A model generated the notes under the pieces. It had not been told where the DNA came from. It was given only the letters and a program-made list of their open reading frames with translations, and ran no database searches. A stretch of 64,000 nt of DNA, taken from assembly GCA_964586785.1 (NCBI GenBank), contig CAZPHS010000008.1:14942-78941 (forward strand), read 5' to 3'. Positions 15,059-24,790 of the stretch are shown here, piece by piece (position 1 is the stretch's first letter; every line of letters starts with the position of its first letter). The DNA comes from SZUA-584 sp041656035. Its GTDB lineage: Bacteria > Bacillota > Clostridia > Christensenellales > SZUA-584. Both the position numbers and the translations under genes were made by a program.

Positions 15059-16024
15059 ATGAAAAAGATACTTGCAGTATCGCTCGCGCTGGCTATGACG
15101 CTGATTTTGCTTATGTCCTGCCAGTCCAATCAACAACAGCAATCACCGGCGCCTGACAGCCCTATAAGAATTGCGACGCTTGCAGGCCCCACCGGTATGG
15201 GCATTGTGCGGCTGATGGACAACGACGCTTACGAAATAAGCATTTACAGCACACCCGACCAAATCACGCCAAAGGTAATCAGCGGCGAGGTTGATGCGGC
15301 CACAATACCTTCTAATGTCGCGGCGGTGCTGTACAACAAAATGAACGGCGGCATTAAAATAGTCGCGATAAACACAACAGGCGTGCTGTACATACTCGAG
15401 AACGGGGATACGGTTAATAGTATTGATGATTTATCCGGTAAAACGCTTTACGCCACGGGGCAGGGCGCCACGCCGGAATACGCTTTGGAGAAGATACTCG
15501 CTCATAACGGCGTTAGCGATACGGACGTTAAATACATGGGCGCGCACGCCGACCTTGCCAACGCCATGGCCGCGGGCGACGTCGCTCTCGCGCTTTTACC
15601 CGAGCCTTTCGTATCCACCGTGCTGTCTAAAAATCCGGCGGTAACCGTCAAAATCGATATAAATGACGAATGGCAAAAAATATACGGCGAAGAAGCCGGA
15701 ATGCCTATGGGCGTTACCATTGTAAGCAGTGAGTTTGCGGAGAATAAAGCCGCTATGGAAAGGCTTATTGCCGATTACAGCGCTTCCGTATTATACGTAA
15801 CTGATAAAACAAGCAACGCCGCCGCCGATATCGCGGCAGAAAAAATAGTCGGAAGCGAAGATATCGCAAAGGCGGCAATCCCGCGCAGCGGCATATCATT
15901 TATTATAGGTCCGTCATGCAAAAAAATACTTGACGATTATTTCGCGCTTATGTATGAAAGCAATCCGGACTCGCTAGGCGGCTCTGTTCCCGCCGAAGAT
16001 ATCTTTTTTATGCCGCAGAATTAA
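15059..16024 (+). CDS. ABC transporter substrate-binding lipoprotein, SsuA/ThiY-like (NMT1 fold)
   Basis: A 321-residue exported lipoprotein with signal MKKILAVSLALAMTLILLMSC (lipobox Cys 21). The mature part has PIRIATLAGPTGMG, a VDAATIPSNVAAVLYNK segment and LSGKTLYATGQGATPEYALEKIL, typical of the NMT1/SsuA/ThiY binding proteins for sulfonates, pyrimidines and related small molecules. No permease or ATPase gene follows; the next gene is unrelated, so the importer is elsewhere or missing. It shares a transcript with the TM1266 gene and ends in a strong terminator. Confidence 0.85.
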   Translation: MKKILAVSLALAMTLILLMSCQSNQQQQSPAPDSPIRIATLAGPTGMGIVRLMDNDAYEISIYSTPDQITPKVISGEVDAATIPSNVAAVLYNKMNGGIKIVAINTTGVLYILENGDTVNSIDDLSGKTLYATGQGATPEYALEKILAHNGVSDTDVKYMGAHADLANAMAAGDVALALLPEPFVSTVLSKNPAVTVKIDINDEWQKIYGEEAGMPMGVTIVSSEFAENKAAMERLIADYSASVLYVTDKTSNAAADIAAEKIVGSEDIAKAAIPRSGISFIIGPSCKKILDDYFALMYESNPDSLGGSVPAEDIFFMPQN

Positions 16025-16038
16025 CAATTGCTTTTATG

Positions 16039-16070
16039 GGGCTGTGAGTATTGTCTTACAGCCCTTTTTT
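16039..16070 (+). terminator. Rho-independent terminator after the binding-protein gene
   Basis: The stem GGGCTGTGAG (16039-16048) pairs with CTTACAGCCC (16055-16064) over a 6-base loop, followed by TTTTTT. Confidence 0.9.
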
Positions 16071-16212
16071 GCCCCTTTATCGCTTTCGAATAATTATATC
16101 GGCCGTTTACCGGCGCTTTGACCGAATTGACTTTTACACACTGTTACTATAAAATAAGCATGATTTTAAAGTCTGATAGTCCTGCGTTTTTTAACGAAAA
16201 GGAGGAACTGTT

Positions 16213-17784
16213 TTGAGAAAATTCATAGCCATATTGTCGGTGGCGGTATTATTATTATCGATATTTACAGGCTTAGGCATAACGGCGTTTGCCGCCAATG
16301 TTCACTTTCAAATAGAGGCTGTTCCCGCCGAGCTTACAAAAGGCGGCAATGTTAAATTCAAATATGCCGTATCCAGCGATACAGAATATACGGACTGCGC
16401 CATTTATTATGACTCCAGCACTGAAGCGATGATTGAAATAGGAACTCTTAATGACATGGTAAAAACAGGCGACTTCTCAATGAATGTCGATGTGAATATG
16501 CTTGATGTTCCGCTTACCTTTCATTTAAAATCCGGAAGCGGAACACCGCTTGCAACCGTTTCGGTTACGGTAAAAAAGAAGACCGACATAAACCTGCAGG
16601 CAAGCATAACCCCAAACCGCACTATGGCCGCAAAAGGAGATACGGTTAAGCTTACCGTAAAGCTTGAAAATCCAGGCAATGTTGACGTTACATCCGTTAA
16701 GGTAAGCGCGGCGGGGCTTGACGGCGGCAAGGCCTTTAGGGATCCGTTCACCTTAACGCCCGGTCAGGAATGGAAATTCGAATACAGTTTTATTATGGGG
16801 AGCACGGATATAACATTCACTCCAACCATTGAGTATAACGCTAACGGCGCCGCGCAACAGCCAAAAAATTTGGAGCCGATAACTATAGTGCTTGAATCCC
16901 CCGGCGTTGTATTATCGGTAAACGCCAGCAAAAAAAATCCGAACCCCGGCGAAGAAGTTACCTTTGAGCTTACAATAACTAACAACGGTAATTTATCGTA
17001 CAGCAATATGAGCGTATCGCTCGACGGCGAAAACGAAAAGTTCCCGTCAAAGCGGCTTAATCCGGGAGATTCATATTCGGAAACATATAAGCGTTCATTC
17101 GATGTGTCCACGGATGTCATATTCACGGTTACCCTTAAAAACCATATGGGAGAAACCAAAAGCGTCAGCACAACGGTAAGCATCCGTCTGCCCGTAGATA
17201 TAGACAGCGTTATTGGCAGCTTAAAACTGTCCGTTTCCGCCGACCGCCTTCAGCTGGCATCGGCGGGCGTTATTAACTTTTCGGGCTATGTACAGAATTT
17301 TTCCGAATATCCTCTTACGGACGTGCGCGTAAATGAAGCGAACATAGGAAATATATTCGCCAAACCGTTGCTTGAGCCGGGCGAGCGCCAGGATATACAA
17401 TGGCGGCAGGATATCAACGATACAACGGAGTACAATTTTATACTTACGGCGACAGACGCCGACGGCAACGGTTACACCATAACCGCCGACACAATCACCG
17501 TTACAATACTCTCGCCCCCCGAGCCGTCTTTGGATTTCAATGATGCCGTAACTCTGCCCGCCCCCACGAACGATATCGGAACAACCGGAGTGCTTCTTAT
17601 TATAGCGGGCGTACTCGTTCTGCTTATAGCGGGCGTAGGCATAGCCCTGATTGTTCTATGGCAAAAGGGGCGTTCGCCTTCCAACCGCTCGACACGCAAA
17701 ACGCCGCGCAAGGGCACTGCCAAAAAGCGCCCCGCGTCCCGCTCTTACGGGAACAAGAGCTACCGCGACAGGAACAATTTCTGA
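16213..17784 (+). CDS. Secreted, membrane-anchored protein with repeated CARDB/DUF11-like domains
   Basis: A 523-residue protein that starts at TTG (16213) with GGAGG at 16201. A signal peptide ends near AFAAN (about residue 28). Three to four Ig-like beta domains follow; two carry VKLTVKLENPGNVDVTSVKV- and VTFELTITNNGNLSYSNMSV-type strands typical of CARDB/NEW3-like modules. A C-terminal membrane helix (TTGVLLIIAGVLVLLIAGV, about residue 455) precedes a very basic tail rich in Arg, Lys and Ser. It is probably displayed outside with the tail inside. The function is unknown; adhesion or an envelope role is possible. Confidence 0.75.
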   Translation: MRKFIAILSVAVLLLSIFTGLGITAFAANVHFQIEAVPAELTKGGNVKFKYAVSSDTEYTDCAIYYDSSTEAMIEIGTLNDMVKTGDFSMNVDVNMLDVPLTFHLKSGSGTPLATVSVTVKKKTDINLQASITPNRTMAAKGDTVKLTVKLENPGNVDVTSVKVSAAGLDGGKAFRDPFTLTPGQEWKFEYSFIMGSTDITFTPTIEYNANGAAQQPKNLEPITIVLESPGVVLSVNASKKNPNPGEEVTFELTITNNGNLSYSNMSVSLDGENEKFPSKRLNPGDSYSETYKRSFDVSTDVIFTVTLKNHMGETKSVSTTVSIRLPVDIDSVIGSLKLSVSADRLQLASAGVINFSGYVQNFSEYPLTDVRVNEANIGNIFAKPLLEPGERQDIQWRQDINDTTEYNFILTATDADGNGYTITADTITVTILSPPEPSLDFNDAVTLPAPTNDIGTTGVLLIIAGVLVLLIAGVGIALIVLWQKGRSPSNRSTRKTPRKGTAKKRPASRSYGNKSYRDRNNF

Positions 17785-17796
17785 TATGCATAACGA

Positions 17797-17824
17797 TGCC
17801 CCCAAAATAACGGGGGCATTTTTA
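17797..17824 (+). terminator. Rho-independent terminator after the CARDB-like gene
   Basis: The stem TGCCCCC (17797-17803) pairs with GGGGGCA (17812-17818) and is followed by a T run. Confidence 0.9.
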
Positions 17825-17920
17825 TTAATATTAAAACCGATATTAATTATTAAACGCGTAAAATAATTTTGCGCTCGGGCATAAATATTTAAACTATATT
17901 CACAAGTGGTTTTTTACCTT

Positions 17921-18053
17921 TTATCCACCAAAGCATGTGGATAACGTGCTATTTTTAGTGGATAACACGCTTGCGGCCATAATAACGTAAGCTTATCTGG
18001 CATTGTTTGGGGATTTAATAACCTGTGGCGTACACATTTTCGCTTGTGGATAA
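17921..18053. other. Cluster of four DnaA-box-like sites
   Basis: Within 133 bases are TTATCCACC (17921-17929, plus), TTATCCACA (17936-17944, minus, perfect), TTATCCACT (17957-17965, minus) and TTATCCACA (18045-18053, minus, perfect). The flanks are AT-rich. No dnaA or dnaN is nearby, so this may be a DnaA-titration or regulatory site rather than the chromosome origin. A perfect stem GCCGGTAA/TTACCGGC follows at 18056-18074. Confidence 0.65.
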
Positions 18054-18076
18054 GCGCCGGTAAAACTTACCGGCAA

Positions 18077-18102
18077 ATAAAAAAAGGCGCGAATACACGC
18101 GC
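18077..18102 (-). terminator. Rho-independent terminator of the SpoIID-like gene
   Basis: On the minus strand GCGCG-TGTATT-CGCGC is followed by CTTTTTTTATTT. Confidence 0.8.
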
Positions 18103-18119
18103 GGCGGTATACCAATCTG

Positions 18120-20801
18120 TTATTGCGGTTTTATATATGACGCATAAACATACGCGGTATATGTTTTATACTTAATTGTATGCCATGAAGCGCCCTTCTT
18201 TATTATCTCGACGACGTCTCCTTTTGAAAGTTTACCCAGTATTGTTGAAGAAGTTGACGCGCCGCTGCGTACATTAAGCGTTCCCGCCGTCACCGTACCG
18301 TAGACCGCGGACGATATGTCGATATACTCCGCGTACATATATCCTTCGATGCCGCCGAACTTAATGTTGTGCCACTTTGACCCGGGCTTTAAAACCAAAA
18401 CCGTATCACCGCGCGAAAGCGTTTTAAATATCTTGCCGTTTAAATCCGCGGTCTGCCTGAAATTTACCCTGTTAGCGTTAACGGCGCCAAATATCGGAGA
18501 AACACCGCCGCCCGGCTCTCCCTGCACCTTAACATAATCCGCATGGATATACCCTTCGGCTCCGTTAAACAAAATCCTGTGCCAATCCAAAGCCGCGCTT
18601 TGAGTGATAATGTTAACCGTCGCACCCTTTTGCAGACTGCCTATTACCGAAAAGGACGTCCCCGCGCCGCTCCTTACATTGAGAACGGAAGCGGTTACGA
18701 CGCCCGCCGCCTTCGTTTCGTTTTCCAGCTTAACGTATTCGGCAAAAACATGGCATTCCCGATTCGCGTACCATATCTTATGCCATTGCGCGGTGTCAAA
18801 GGCTTTTATTATTTCAACCGTGTCTCCCTTCAGCAAGCCGCCTACAACGCTGTAAGACGTGCCGGGACCGCTCCTTACGTTCAGCGCGGAGCACGATACG
18901 GTGCCCGTTTGTGAAATCACGGGCTTTTGCGGAGTGCTTATGGGCGTCGGCGCCGGTGATTCGCTGGAAACCGGCGGCTCCGTTGACGGCGGCTCCGTCG
19001 GCGGCTCCGTCGGCGGTTCCGTCGGCGGCGGCTCCGTCGGCGGCTCCGTTGACGGCTCCGTTGGCGGCGGCTCCGTTGGCGGCGGCTCCGTTGACGGCGG
19101 TTCGTCCGGAACGGGTTCGTCCATCTGTACATAATAAGCAAATATATAGGCGTCTATTCCGCCGAAGTCTATCTTATGCCATTCCGGCGCCGCAAATTGC
19201 TGGGTAACGGTTATACGCGCCCCCGCGAATGCCTTTCCTATCGCCGAATGTGTCGTGCCGGGCGTGCTTCTTACATTAACGTAGTTCACGCAATTTATTA
19301 TTGTCGCGTTGGCGTATTCATTATCTCCCGGCGCGGGCGGGTTTAAAACAGGCGGAGATATATTAAGCTGCGCCAGATCCGTATTTGGATAGTAAAATTC
19401 AAGTATCTGCTGATATGTGCGGCCTTGCTTCGCCTGGGTCTGCGCGCCTCTTTGGCTTAATCCTACGCCGTGTCCGTACCTGCGGTGATATATGTTCCAG
19501 CTTGTCTCCTTCTCCTCAACCACATAAAGCCTAAGGCTCGTATTGTTAAACGCGCAATATGTGCCGCCAGACTCGCCAAGCTTGTTTAAATCTATTGTAA
19601 ATGTTACGGTAACGGGCTCGCAGACCTGAGCGTTTCCCGTCTCGATTTCTTCCTCTAAAGTGGCGTTCCTGCTCGCTAGAACCGTCATCGTCACGTCGGC
19701 TTTGCTAAAACAGACGCAATTGTTTTCCCCCGTGTAATCCGGCAGCCCATGATTGCCCAAGTAGGTGTGCGCAACTATACCGCCTATCCGCTGTATTTCT
19801 ATATCCGAAGAAACCGCGGCAATATACCCTTGCCGCGCAACAGCGGCAAGCGCCGATATCTTAAAATAACGCAGCGCGTTCTCGCCCAAAACGCCCGAGC
19901 CGGGAATCATTACCCCGTCTTTCATATATTCATACGAAACCGTGCCAAAGTCCGACATATTTTTGGGGAAAATCAGAACTTCCTGTACGCTCCATGCGTT
20001 CGCGGTGTCGTACGGGTCTTCTTTTATCACATGATACGGTTTTATCGCCGCGCTTGCCGACCAAACATGCTGGGGAATATCCACATAGCCGCCGTTAGAC
20101 GCGGCGTAATATGTCTGAACAAGCTCGCTGCCCGATTTGAGAACCTGCCTTGACGTATCGTCAACAGCTTTTATAGCGTTCGCATAAGACGGGTTGTATC
20201 CCTTGTAAACCTGATCGGAGGACGTATCGCCCATATCGTATGTACCGCCGCCCATATTCCGCACCGCATATGTACGCGCGGTAACCGCCTGCGCTTTAAG
20301 CGCCTCTATAGGCCAGGAATTGCTCATTTCATGCGGAACGACGCCGTAAACATAATAGTCCAGATAAATATGGTTGATTGCAACGATTGTACTGCCGCTT
20401 ATTCTAAATTCAATATCACCGCGGTAATTGTTTGTACCGTATTTCGTCGTTTTTATAGACGCGTAATTATAAGTGCCCGGCGAAGCCAAAAGCTCCGCGA
20501 TTTTTATCGTTGAACCCGAACATAAAAGCGTGCCGCCCGAATACAAATTAAGCGAGCCGCTCTGCAGCTTTACCGTATACGAACCTGACGCGAGGTTTAC
20601 CTCCGGTTTGCCGGAAACGCAGTAATTACCGTTTAACGAAAACGCAAACGAAGCCGTTGATTCTATAGAAAGTTTTATGCGTACAATCGACACATCCGAA
20701 GCCTTGGTGTCGCCAATGTGCGCCGAAACAATGCCGACCGCCAAAACAGCAACGACAAGCAAAAAAAAGATTCGTTTCAATAAGTTAACGGTTGTGTTCA
20801 A
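18120..20801 (-). CDS. SpoIID/LytB-domain protein with five SH3b domains
   Basis: An 893-residue exported wall protein. The start is a TTG at 20801 after GAGGGG; no in-frame ATG precedes the signal peptide (LLKRIFFLLVVAVLAVGIV). Residues about 100-480 are a SpoIID/LytB domain, with YVYGVVPHEMSNSWPIEALKAQAV-type core (hallmark VVPHEM..W..EALKAQAV), YYAASNGGYV and YGHGVGLSQRGAQ; SpoIID is a lytic transglycosylase acting in spore engulfment. Five SH3b repeats with NVRS/NFRQ signatures follow, one before and four after a Pro-Thr-Glu linker. The SH3b domains should bind peptidoglycan. It is larger than true SpoIID, so a vegetative or spore-associated amidase enhancer is also possible. Confidence 0.88.
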   Translation of the reverse strand: MNTTVNLLKRIFFLLVVAVLAVGIVSAHIGDTKASDVSIVRIKLSIESTASFAFSLNGNYCVSGKPEVNLASGSYTVKLQSGSLNLYSGGTLLCSGSTIKIAELLASPGTYNYASIKTTKYGTNNYRGDIEFRISGSTIVAINHIYLDYYVYGVVPHEMSNSWPIEALKAQAVTARTYAVRNMGGGTYDMGDTSSDQVYKGYNPSYANAIKAVDDTSRQVLKSGSELVQTYYAASNGGYVDIPQHVWSASAAIKPYHVIKEDPYDTANAWSVQEVLIFPKNMSDFGTVSYEYMKDGVMIPGSGVLGENALRYFKISALAAVARQGYIAAVSSDIEIQRIGGIVAHTYLGNHGLPDYTGENNCVCFSKADVTMTVLASRNATLEEEIETGNAQVCEPVTVTFTIDLNKLGESGGTYCAFNNTSLRLYVVEEKETSWNIYHRRYGHGVGLSQRGAQTQAKQGRTYQQILEFYYPNTDLAQLNISPPVLNPPAPGDNEYANATIINCVNYVNVRSTPGTTHSAIGKAFAGARITVTQQFAAPEWHKIDFGGIDAYIFAYYVQMDEPVPDEPPSTEPPPTEPPPTEPSTEPPTEPPPTEPPTEPPTEPPSTEPPVSSESPAPTPISTPQKPVISQTGTVSCSALNVRSGPGTSYSVVGGLLKGDTVEIIKAFDTAQWHKIWYANRECHVFAEYVKLENETKAAGVVTASVLNVRSGAGTSFSVIGSLQKGATVNIITQSAALDWHRILFNGAEGYIHADYVKVQGEPGGGVSPIFGAVNANRVNFRQTADLNGKIFKTLSRGDTVLVLKPGSKWHNIKFGGIEGYMYAEYIDISSAVYGTVTAGTLNVRSGASTSSTILGKLSKGDVVEIIKKGASWHTIKYKTYTAYVYASYIKPQ
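18968..19106 (-). repeat. Low-complexity Pro-Thr-Glu codon repeat in the SpoIID-like gene
   Basis: Repeated nine- to twelve-base units encode PPTEPP and STEPP about a dozen times, between the first and second SH3b domains. The linker is likely extended and may vary in length by slippage. Confidence 0.8.
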
Positions 20802-20942
20802 ACGCTGTTCCCCTCACTAATATTTACCCGCGATAAATAAACAATAACCATATATATTAATATATCGTATATATTCTATTATATATCGACAATCTCCTGC
20901 AAAAACATGCTGGGAATAAAAAGAATCGAAATAGTTTCGTCA

Positions 20943-22340
20943 TTAATTTGTAATGTTTTGACGTATCTCCCTTGTTTGCGCCGTAATGTCGCGTATCCAC
21001 TTTCTGCTGATAAACCGTTTAAGCCCAAGCATAGCCTTAGCGCCTTCACCCGACAGATATGAAATCATATAAACAATAAAAAGCGGCAGCTCAAGCACAA
21101 TGCCAAGAAGAAAAGCCGGTACTAAAGTAAACAGCCAGCTGCACACAAGGTCTATAATAAGGGAGAACCGCGCGTCTCCCCCGCTGCGTAAAACGCCGCA
21201 TATGTTGGTATAATTAAACGTGGCAAGCCAGGCTATGCAAAGCCATGTGTAAACAAGATACCGCAGCGCCTCCTGCGTCTGCGCGGAAATATCGTAAAGA
21301 GACAAAAAGGGTTCAAGCCCCATAAGGATAAGCCCCCCGACAACAACTGCCGACAACGGAGTCATCTTTAAAAAACGGCGCGCGTAAATGTACGCCTTTT
21401 CCGTCTTGTCTTCTCCCAGCAAATTTCCCACCATAACTCCGCAGGAATTTCCTATAGCGGTATACACAACATACGCAAGCCGCTCTATTGCGCTGAACAC
21501 CGCCATCGCCGCGGCCACCTCAAGCCCCATACGGTTATAAATTACAGCCATGCCCATGGCGAAAATTCCCCAAAAAACCTCGTTGACAATAACCTTTGTT
21601 CCCACTCTAAAGAATTGAATAATATATGGTTTTAATATATAAAACGGCGGAAAAAGCTCGCGCGGCGAGGCGCTCACCTCGTTGCGCCTAACGTTCGATA
21701 TAACGACGAGCAGCACCGTATCCAACGCCGCGCCGACCACTGTGCCTATGGCCGCCCCTTTAACGCCGAGCTTTGGCATACCAAACTTGCCGAAAATCAG
21801 CACGTAATTTATGGCGGCGTTTACAAACAGCGCTATAAGCGCCGTTATCATGGGCAGTTTTGTTTTCTCACATCCCTTTAATACATTGGCGTACGATTGT
21901 GAAACAGCCATAAATATATACGATATGCCCACAATTGATATGTAATCGCCGCCTTCTTTCGTAACGCCGGAAAGCGGGTTGAAAATTGCGATAAGCCCCC
22001 GCGGCATTGTAACGGTCAGCACAAAAAAAACAGCGCTTACCAAAACAGTGCCCGCAAGACATATGCCGAGCGTACGCTGTATTCCGGCTTTATCGCCCTC
22101 GCCGTTATACCTGGCTGTAAACACCCAGCCCGACGAACAGATTCCGACCACAAAAATAAAACACAAAAAGGCGATCTGGTTTGCGTTGCCCACGCCGACA
22201 ATGGCGTCCTCCCCGAGCGAGCCTACCATTATATTGTCAATGAAAAACATTAACGCCTTTATTAAGCTTTGCGCGGCAAGAGGAACCGACAGTGTTAAAA
22301 ATTTTTTGTAGAATGTTTTGCTCTCCGGTGCTGATAACAT
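20943..22340 (-). CDS. MATE family efflux transporter
   Basis: A 465-residue membrane protein with twelve predicted helices in two similar halves. Motifs include SLPLAAQSLIKALMFFIDNIMVGSLGE near the N-terminus, AIVGVGNANQ, and in the second half KVIVNEVFWGIFAMGMAV and NSCGVMVGNLLGE. MATE carriers export cationic drugs or metabolites with Na+ or H+. The ATG at 22340 has AAGGG upstream. It is a single gene between the SpoIID-like gene and spoIIE; the substrate is unknown. Confidence 0.92.
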   Translation of the reverse strand: MLSAPESKTFYKKFLTLSVPLAAQSLIKALMFFIDNIMVGSLGEDAIVGVGNANQIAFLCFIFVVGICSSGWVFTARYNGEGDKAGIQRTLGICLAGTVLVSAVFFVLTVTMPRGLIAIFNPLSGVTKEGGDYISIVGISYIFMAVSQSYANVLKGCEKTKLPMITALIALFVNAAINYVLIFGKFGMPKLGVKGAAIGTVVGAALDTVLLVVISNVRRNEVSASPRELFPPFYILKPYIIQFFRVGTKVIVNEVFWGIFAMGMAVIYNRMGLEVAAAMAVFSAIERLAYVVYTAIGNSCGVMVGNLLGEDKTEKAYIYARRFLKMTPLSAVVVGGLILMGLEPFLSLYDISAQTQEALRYLVYTWLCIAWLATFNYTNICGVLRSGGDARFSLIIDLVCSWLFTLVPAFLLGIVLELPLFIVYMISYLSGEGAKAMLGLKRFISRKWIRDITAQTREIRQNITN

Positions 22341-22403
22341 GCGCGTTTTCCCTTATAAGTAAATTACATGATGAGTATTATATCACCGCCGCGGGTTAAG
22401 TCA

Positions 22404-22430
22404 ATAAAAAACGGCATCACGCGGGTGCCG
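22404..22430 (-). terminator. Rho-independent terminator of spoIIE
   Basis: On the minus strand CGGCACCCGCGTGATGCCG folds into a short stem followed by TTTTTTATTG. Confidence 0.8.
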
Positions 22431-22465
22431 ATTATTATTCCGCCATAAAATTAATCTTCCGGCGT

Positions 22466-24790
22466 CTATTGCGTTTCCGATATCCGGCATACCATAACAG
22501 TCATATCGTCCTGCGGCGCGTTTTGCGCCCGCGCTTTATCAAGTATGGCATTCGCTGTTTCCTGAGCGCTCTGCTGCGTTATATCACAGAACCACGCGAC
22601 CGTATCCTCGTTAATCGCGTCCGCCGCGCCGTCGCTGAGCATAACAATCATATCGCCCGCCATAAGCTTTCTTATTGTGCAAAGCGGCGCTACCTCGTCT
22701 ATTATGCCTATAGGCAGCGCCCCGGGCTGTATTGTCGCGATTCCTTCTTTATTCAATATATACGCGCATTCGGCTCCGATTTTTGTAAACTTGGCGTCGC
22801 CCGTTCTTAAGTCAAGCACGCACAAATCCACGGTTGAGAACACGTCCTCGTTGCCGCGAAGAATCAATAGTTTATTTATGGTGTCAAAAATGACCGAATC
22901 GTCAAACCCCGCCCTGAAAAAATTCTCAACAAGCGATATTGTAGCCGCGCTTTCGCGGCGCGCGCCCTCCCCGCTTCCCATACCGTCGCAAAGCATCATA
23001 ATATACCGCCCGTCTTTTAGCGTACCGTATATGTGGCTGTCTCCAGACACTTCGCCTTTAGCCGCAAAAGCAACCGCCGTCTCGGCGCGATATTTGTGCG
23101 CCTGCTCAAAAAGCAGCGTGCGGTACATACCTTTTTCATTTGTTTCATTTGTTTTCTGCATGGGCATACCACATGCCCTGCTTAAAACGCTCAAAATATT
23201 ACATGCGCCGGCAGCCTCGGTTTTCAGTTTTACGCCAACCGTTAAGCCGTTTGCCGCTCTTTCCGCGCAAACCTCCTTAACCCGAACGTTAACAGCGCCA
23301 AGAGCCCTGGCTACCTTCTCTTCGACCGCGGGCAGAAACTTAAACCCTGTATCCATCTCTCTCCCCAGCTCCGCAACCACATTAGCCACGCCTCTTAGCT
23401 GCCGTCCCGTGATAATACGGGAATCCTCCAGCTTTTTCTGCCACTTTAGGCTTAACAGATACGCGCCGAATACGTTCTGGGCGGCGCTTAATATACCCTT
23501 TATGTTGTAACACTTTTTTACGAACAGCGGAGGTATATCCGTTTGGTCGACAGCGCCCTTCTTTTCATACGCGGAGAGAAGCTGCGAGAATACGCTGTAT
23601 GTGGCCAGAAAGTCCCTGTCCCAGCAGCTTTTCCTGAACACGCAGTCTTTGCACGTGCTGTCGGCAACAACCGAAAGCGCGGAAGAGATGTTCGCGCTGC
23701 CCGCCAGATTATGCCGCGCTTCATTAATGAACATATCCCCAGTTTTTACAAAAACGTCGGAGACCTCCAAAAGCCGTTTTACGGTTAGTTCCTTAACCCG
23801 GCGAACATGAAGCTTATATTCAAAGTCGTGCTTCGTCTTTATATCGATATACCGTCCGGCAAACGCGAAAGCCTTTCTCGGTATCAGCAAAAACAACAGC
23901 GCCGCCGCTGCCGCCTCGATAAGCACATTGTACCAAACCACGGAGGAATAGAACGCCGCGACAAATAAAAGCCCGACAAATACATACCCCGTGGCCGTGC
24001 CCGTTTTGCCGAGCTTATGTATAGTACCCGCCAGCAGCCCCAATATGCCCATCATTCCTGTAATAACGGGTTCCGCGTGAATTCCCACGCAAAGCCCCAG
24101 CCCCAAAGACAAACCCACTCCGGCGCCCAGAGCCGCCCCGCCTATGTACGCAACGCACAGTATAAAAAAGTGCGCCGCGATATAAGCGACATATACTCCC
24201 GAAATGTTAAGCGGACCGAACATAATTACAGCGATAAGAGCGCCCAGCGATAAGCATATTGTTTCCTCGACGGTAAATATGCTGCGTCTCCTACCCCTGT
24301 GACCGATTTCTATCAGAGAGCTGAAAACGTAAATCATCACAAGCGATATAAGACATTCCAAAACAGCCGGCATATAAACATTAAGACCGGCGGTTTTAAA
24401 AACCGCCGCGCTTACCGCGAAGGCGCTTGCGGTGGTTAAAAGCGTAATCCATCGCTTTAGCCTTAACTGGCCTATGCAAATCAATGTGGTTGCTATAATA
24501 AGGGTAACCGTTACAATATACAGCGTGCTTTGCGGCACAAGCAACGCTCCAAGGCACACTCCCGCCGCGGAAAACAGCGATTCCGTTCTGCGCGAAAAAA
24601 AGCAGGCCGCCACAAAAGCCGGACCGAACGGAGCCATACCGAGCGTTAATTCAATGCGTGCCAACGCGAAACCGGCAATCATAAACAAAAAAATAAAGGC
24701 GGTTTTTTTTATCACGACGGCATGGCGGCGCCAGAACTGCTTTATAATATCTTCCGACTGCAGCTTTACGGAAACGGCTTGAGACGACAT
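22466..24790 (-). CDS. spoIIE: Stage II sporulation protein E, PP2C-type phosphatase
   Basis: A 774-residue protein of full SpoIIE layout: about ten N-terminal membrane helices (residues about 30-310), a central regulatory region with a CKDCVFRKSCW Cys cluster, and a C-terminal PP2C domain from about residue 565. Catalytic aspartates are in LCDGMGSGEGA, MLSDGAADAI and PQDDMTVMV. SpoIIE dephosphorylates SpoIIAA to free sigma-F in the forespore and localises at the polar septum. A TGTCGCA site at 24853-24859 upstream resembles a Spo0A box (TGTCGAA), with a minus-strand TATAAT at 24826-24831. This gene is strong evidence for endospore formation. Confidence 0.95.
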   Translation of the reverse strand: MSSQAVSVKLQSEDIIKQFWRRHAVVIKKTAFIFLFMIAGFALARIELTLGMAPFGPAFVAACFFSRRTESLFSAAGVCLGALLVPQSTLYIVTVTLIIATTLICIGQLRLKRWITLLTTASAFAVSAAVFKTAGLNVYMPAVLECLISLVMIYVFSSLIEIGHRGRRRSIFTVEETICLSLGALIAVIMFGPLNISGVYVAYIAAHFFILCVAYIGGAALGAGVGLSLGLGLCVGIHAEPVITGMMGILGLLAGTIHKLGKTGTATGYVFVGLLFVAAFYSSVVWYNVLIEAAAAALLFLLIPRKAFAFAGRYIDIKTKHDFEYKLHVRRVKELTVKRLLEVSDVFVKTGDMFINEARHNLAGSANISSALSVVADSTCKDCVFRKSCWDRDFLATYSVFSQLLSAYEKKGAVDQTDIPPLFVKKCYNIKGILSAAQNVFGAYLLSLKWQKKLEDSRIITGRQLRGVANVVAELGREMDTGFKFLPAVEEKVARALGAVNVRVKEVCAERAANGLTVGVKLKTEAAGACNILSVLSRACGMPMQKTNETNEKGMYRTLLFEQAHKYRAETAVAFAAKGEVSGDSHIYGTLKDGRYIMMLCDGMGSGEGARRESAATISLVENFFRAGFDDSVIFDTINKLLILRGNEDVFSTVDLCVLDLRTGDAKFTKIGAECAYILNKEGIATIQPGALPIGIIDEVAPLCTIRKLMAGDMIVMLSDGAADAINEDTVAWFCDITQQSAQETANAILDKARAQNAPQDDMTVMVCRISETQ

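Noticed and set aside
17870..18075. Chromosomal replication origin
   Set aside because: DnaA boxes are present but there is no dnaA, dnaN, recF or gyrase context, and the neighbours are a CARDB-like gene and a SpoIID-like gene.
18859..19207. Plus-strand open frames opposite the PTE linker (Gly/Ser- or Ala/Pro-rich)
   Set aside because: They are antisense shadows of a low-complexity repeat and lack ribosome sites.
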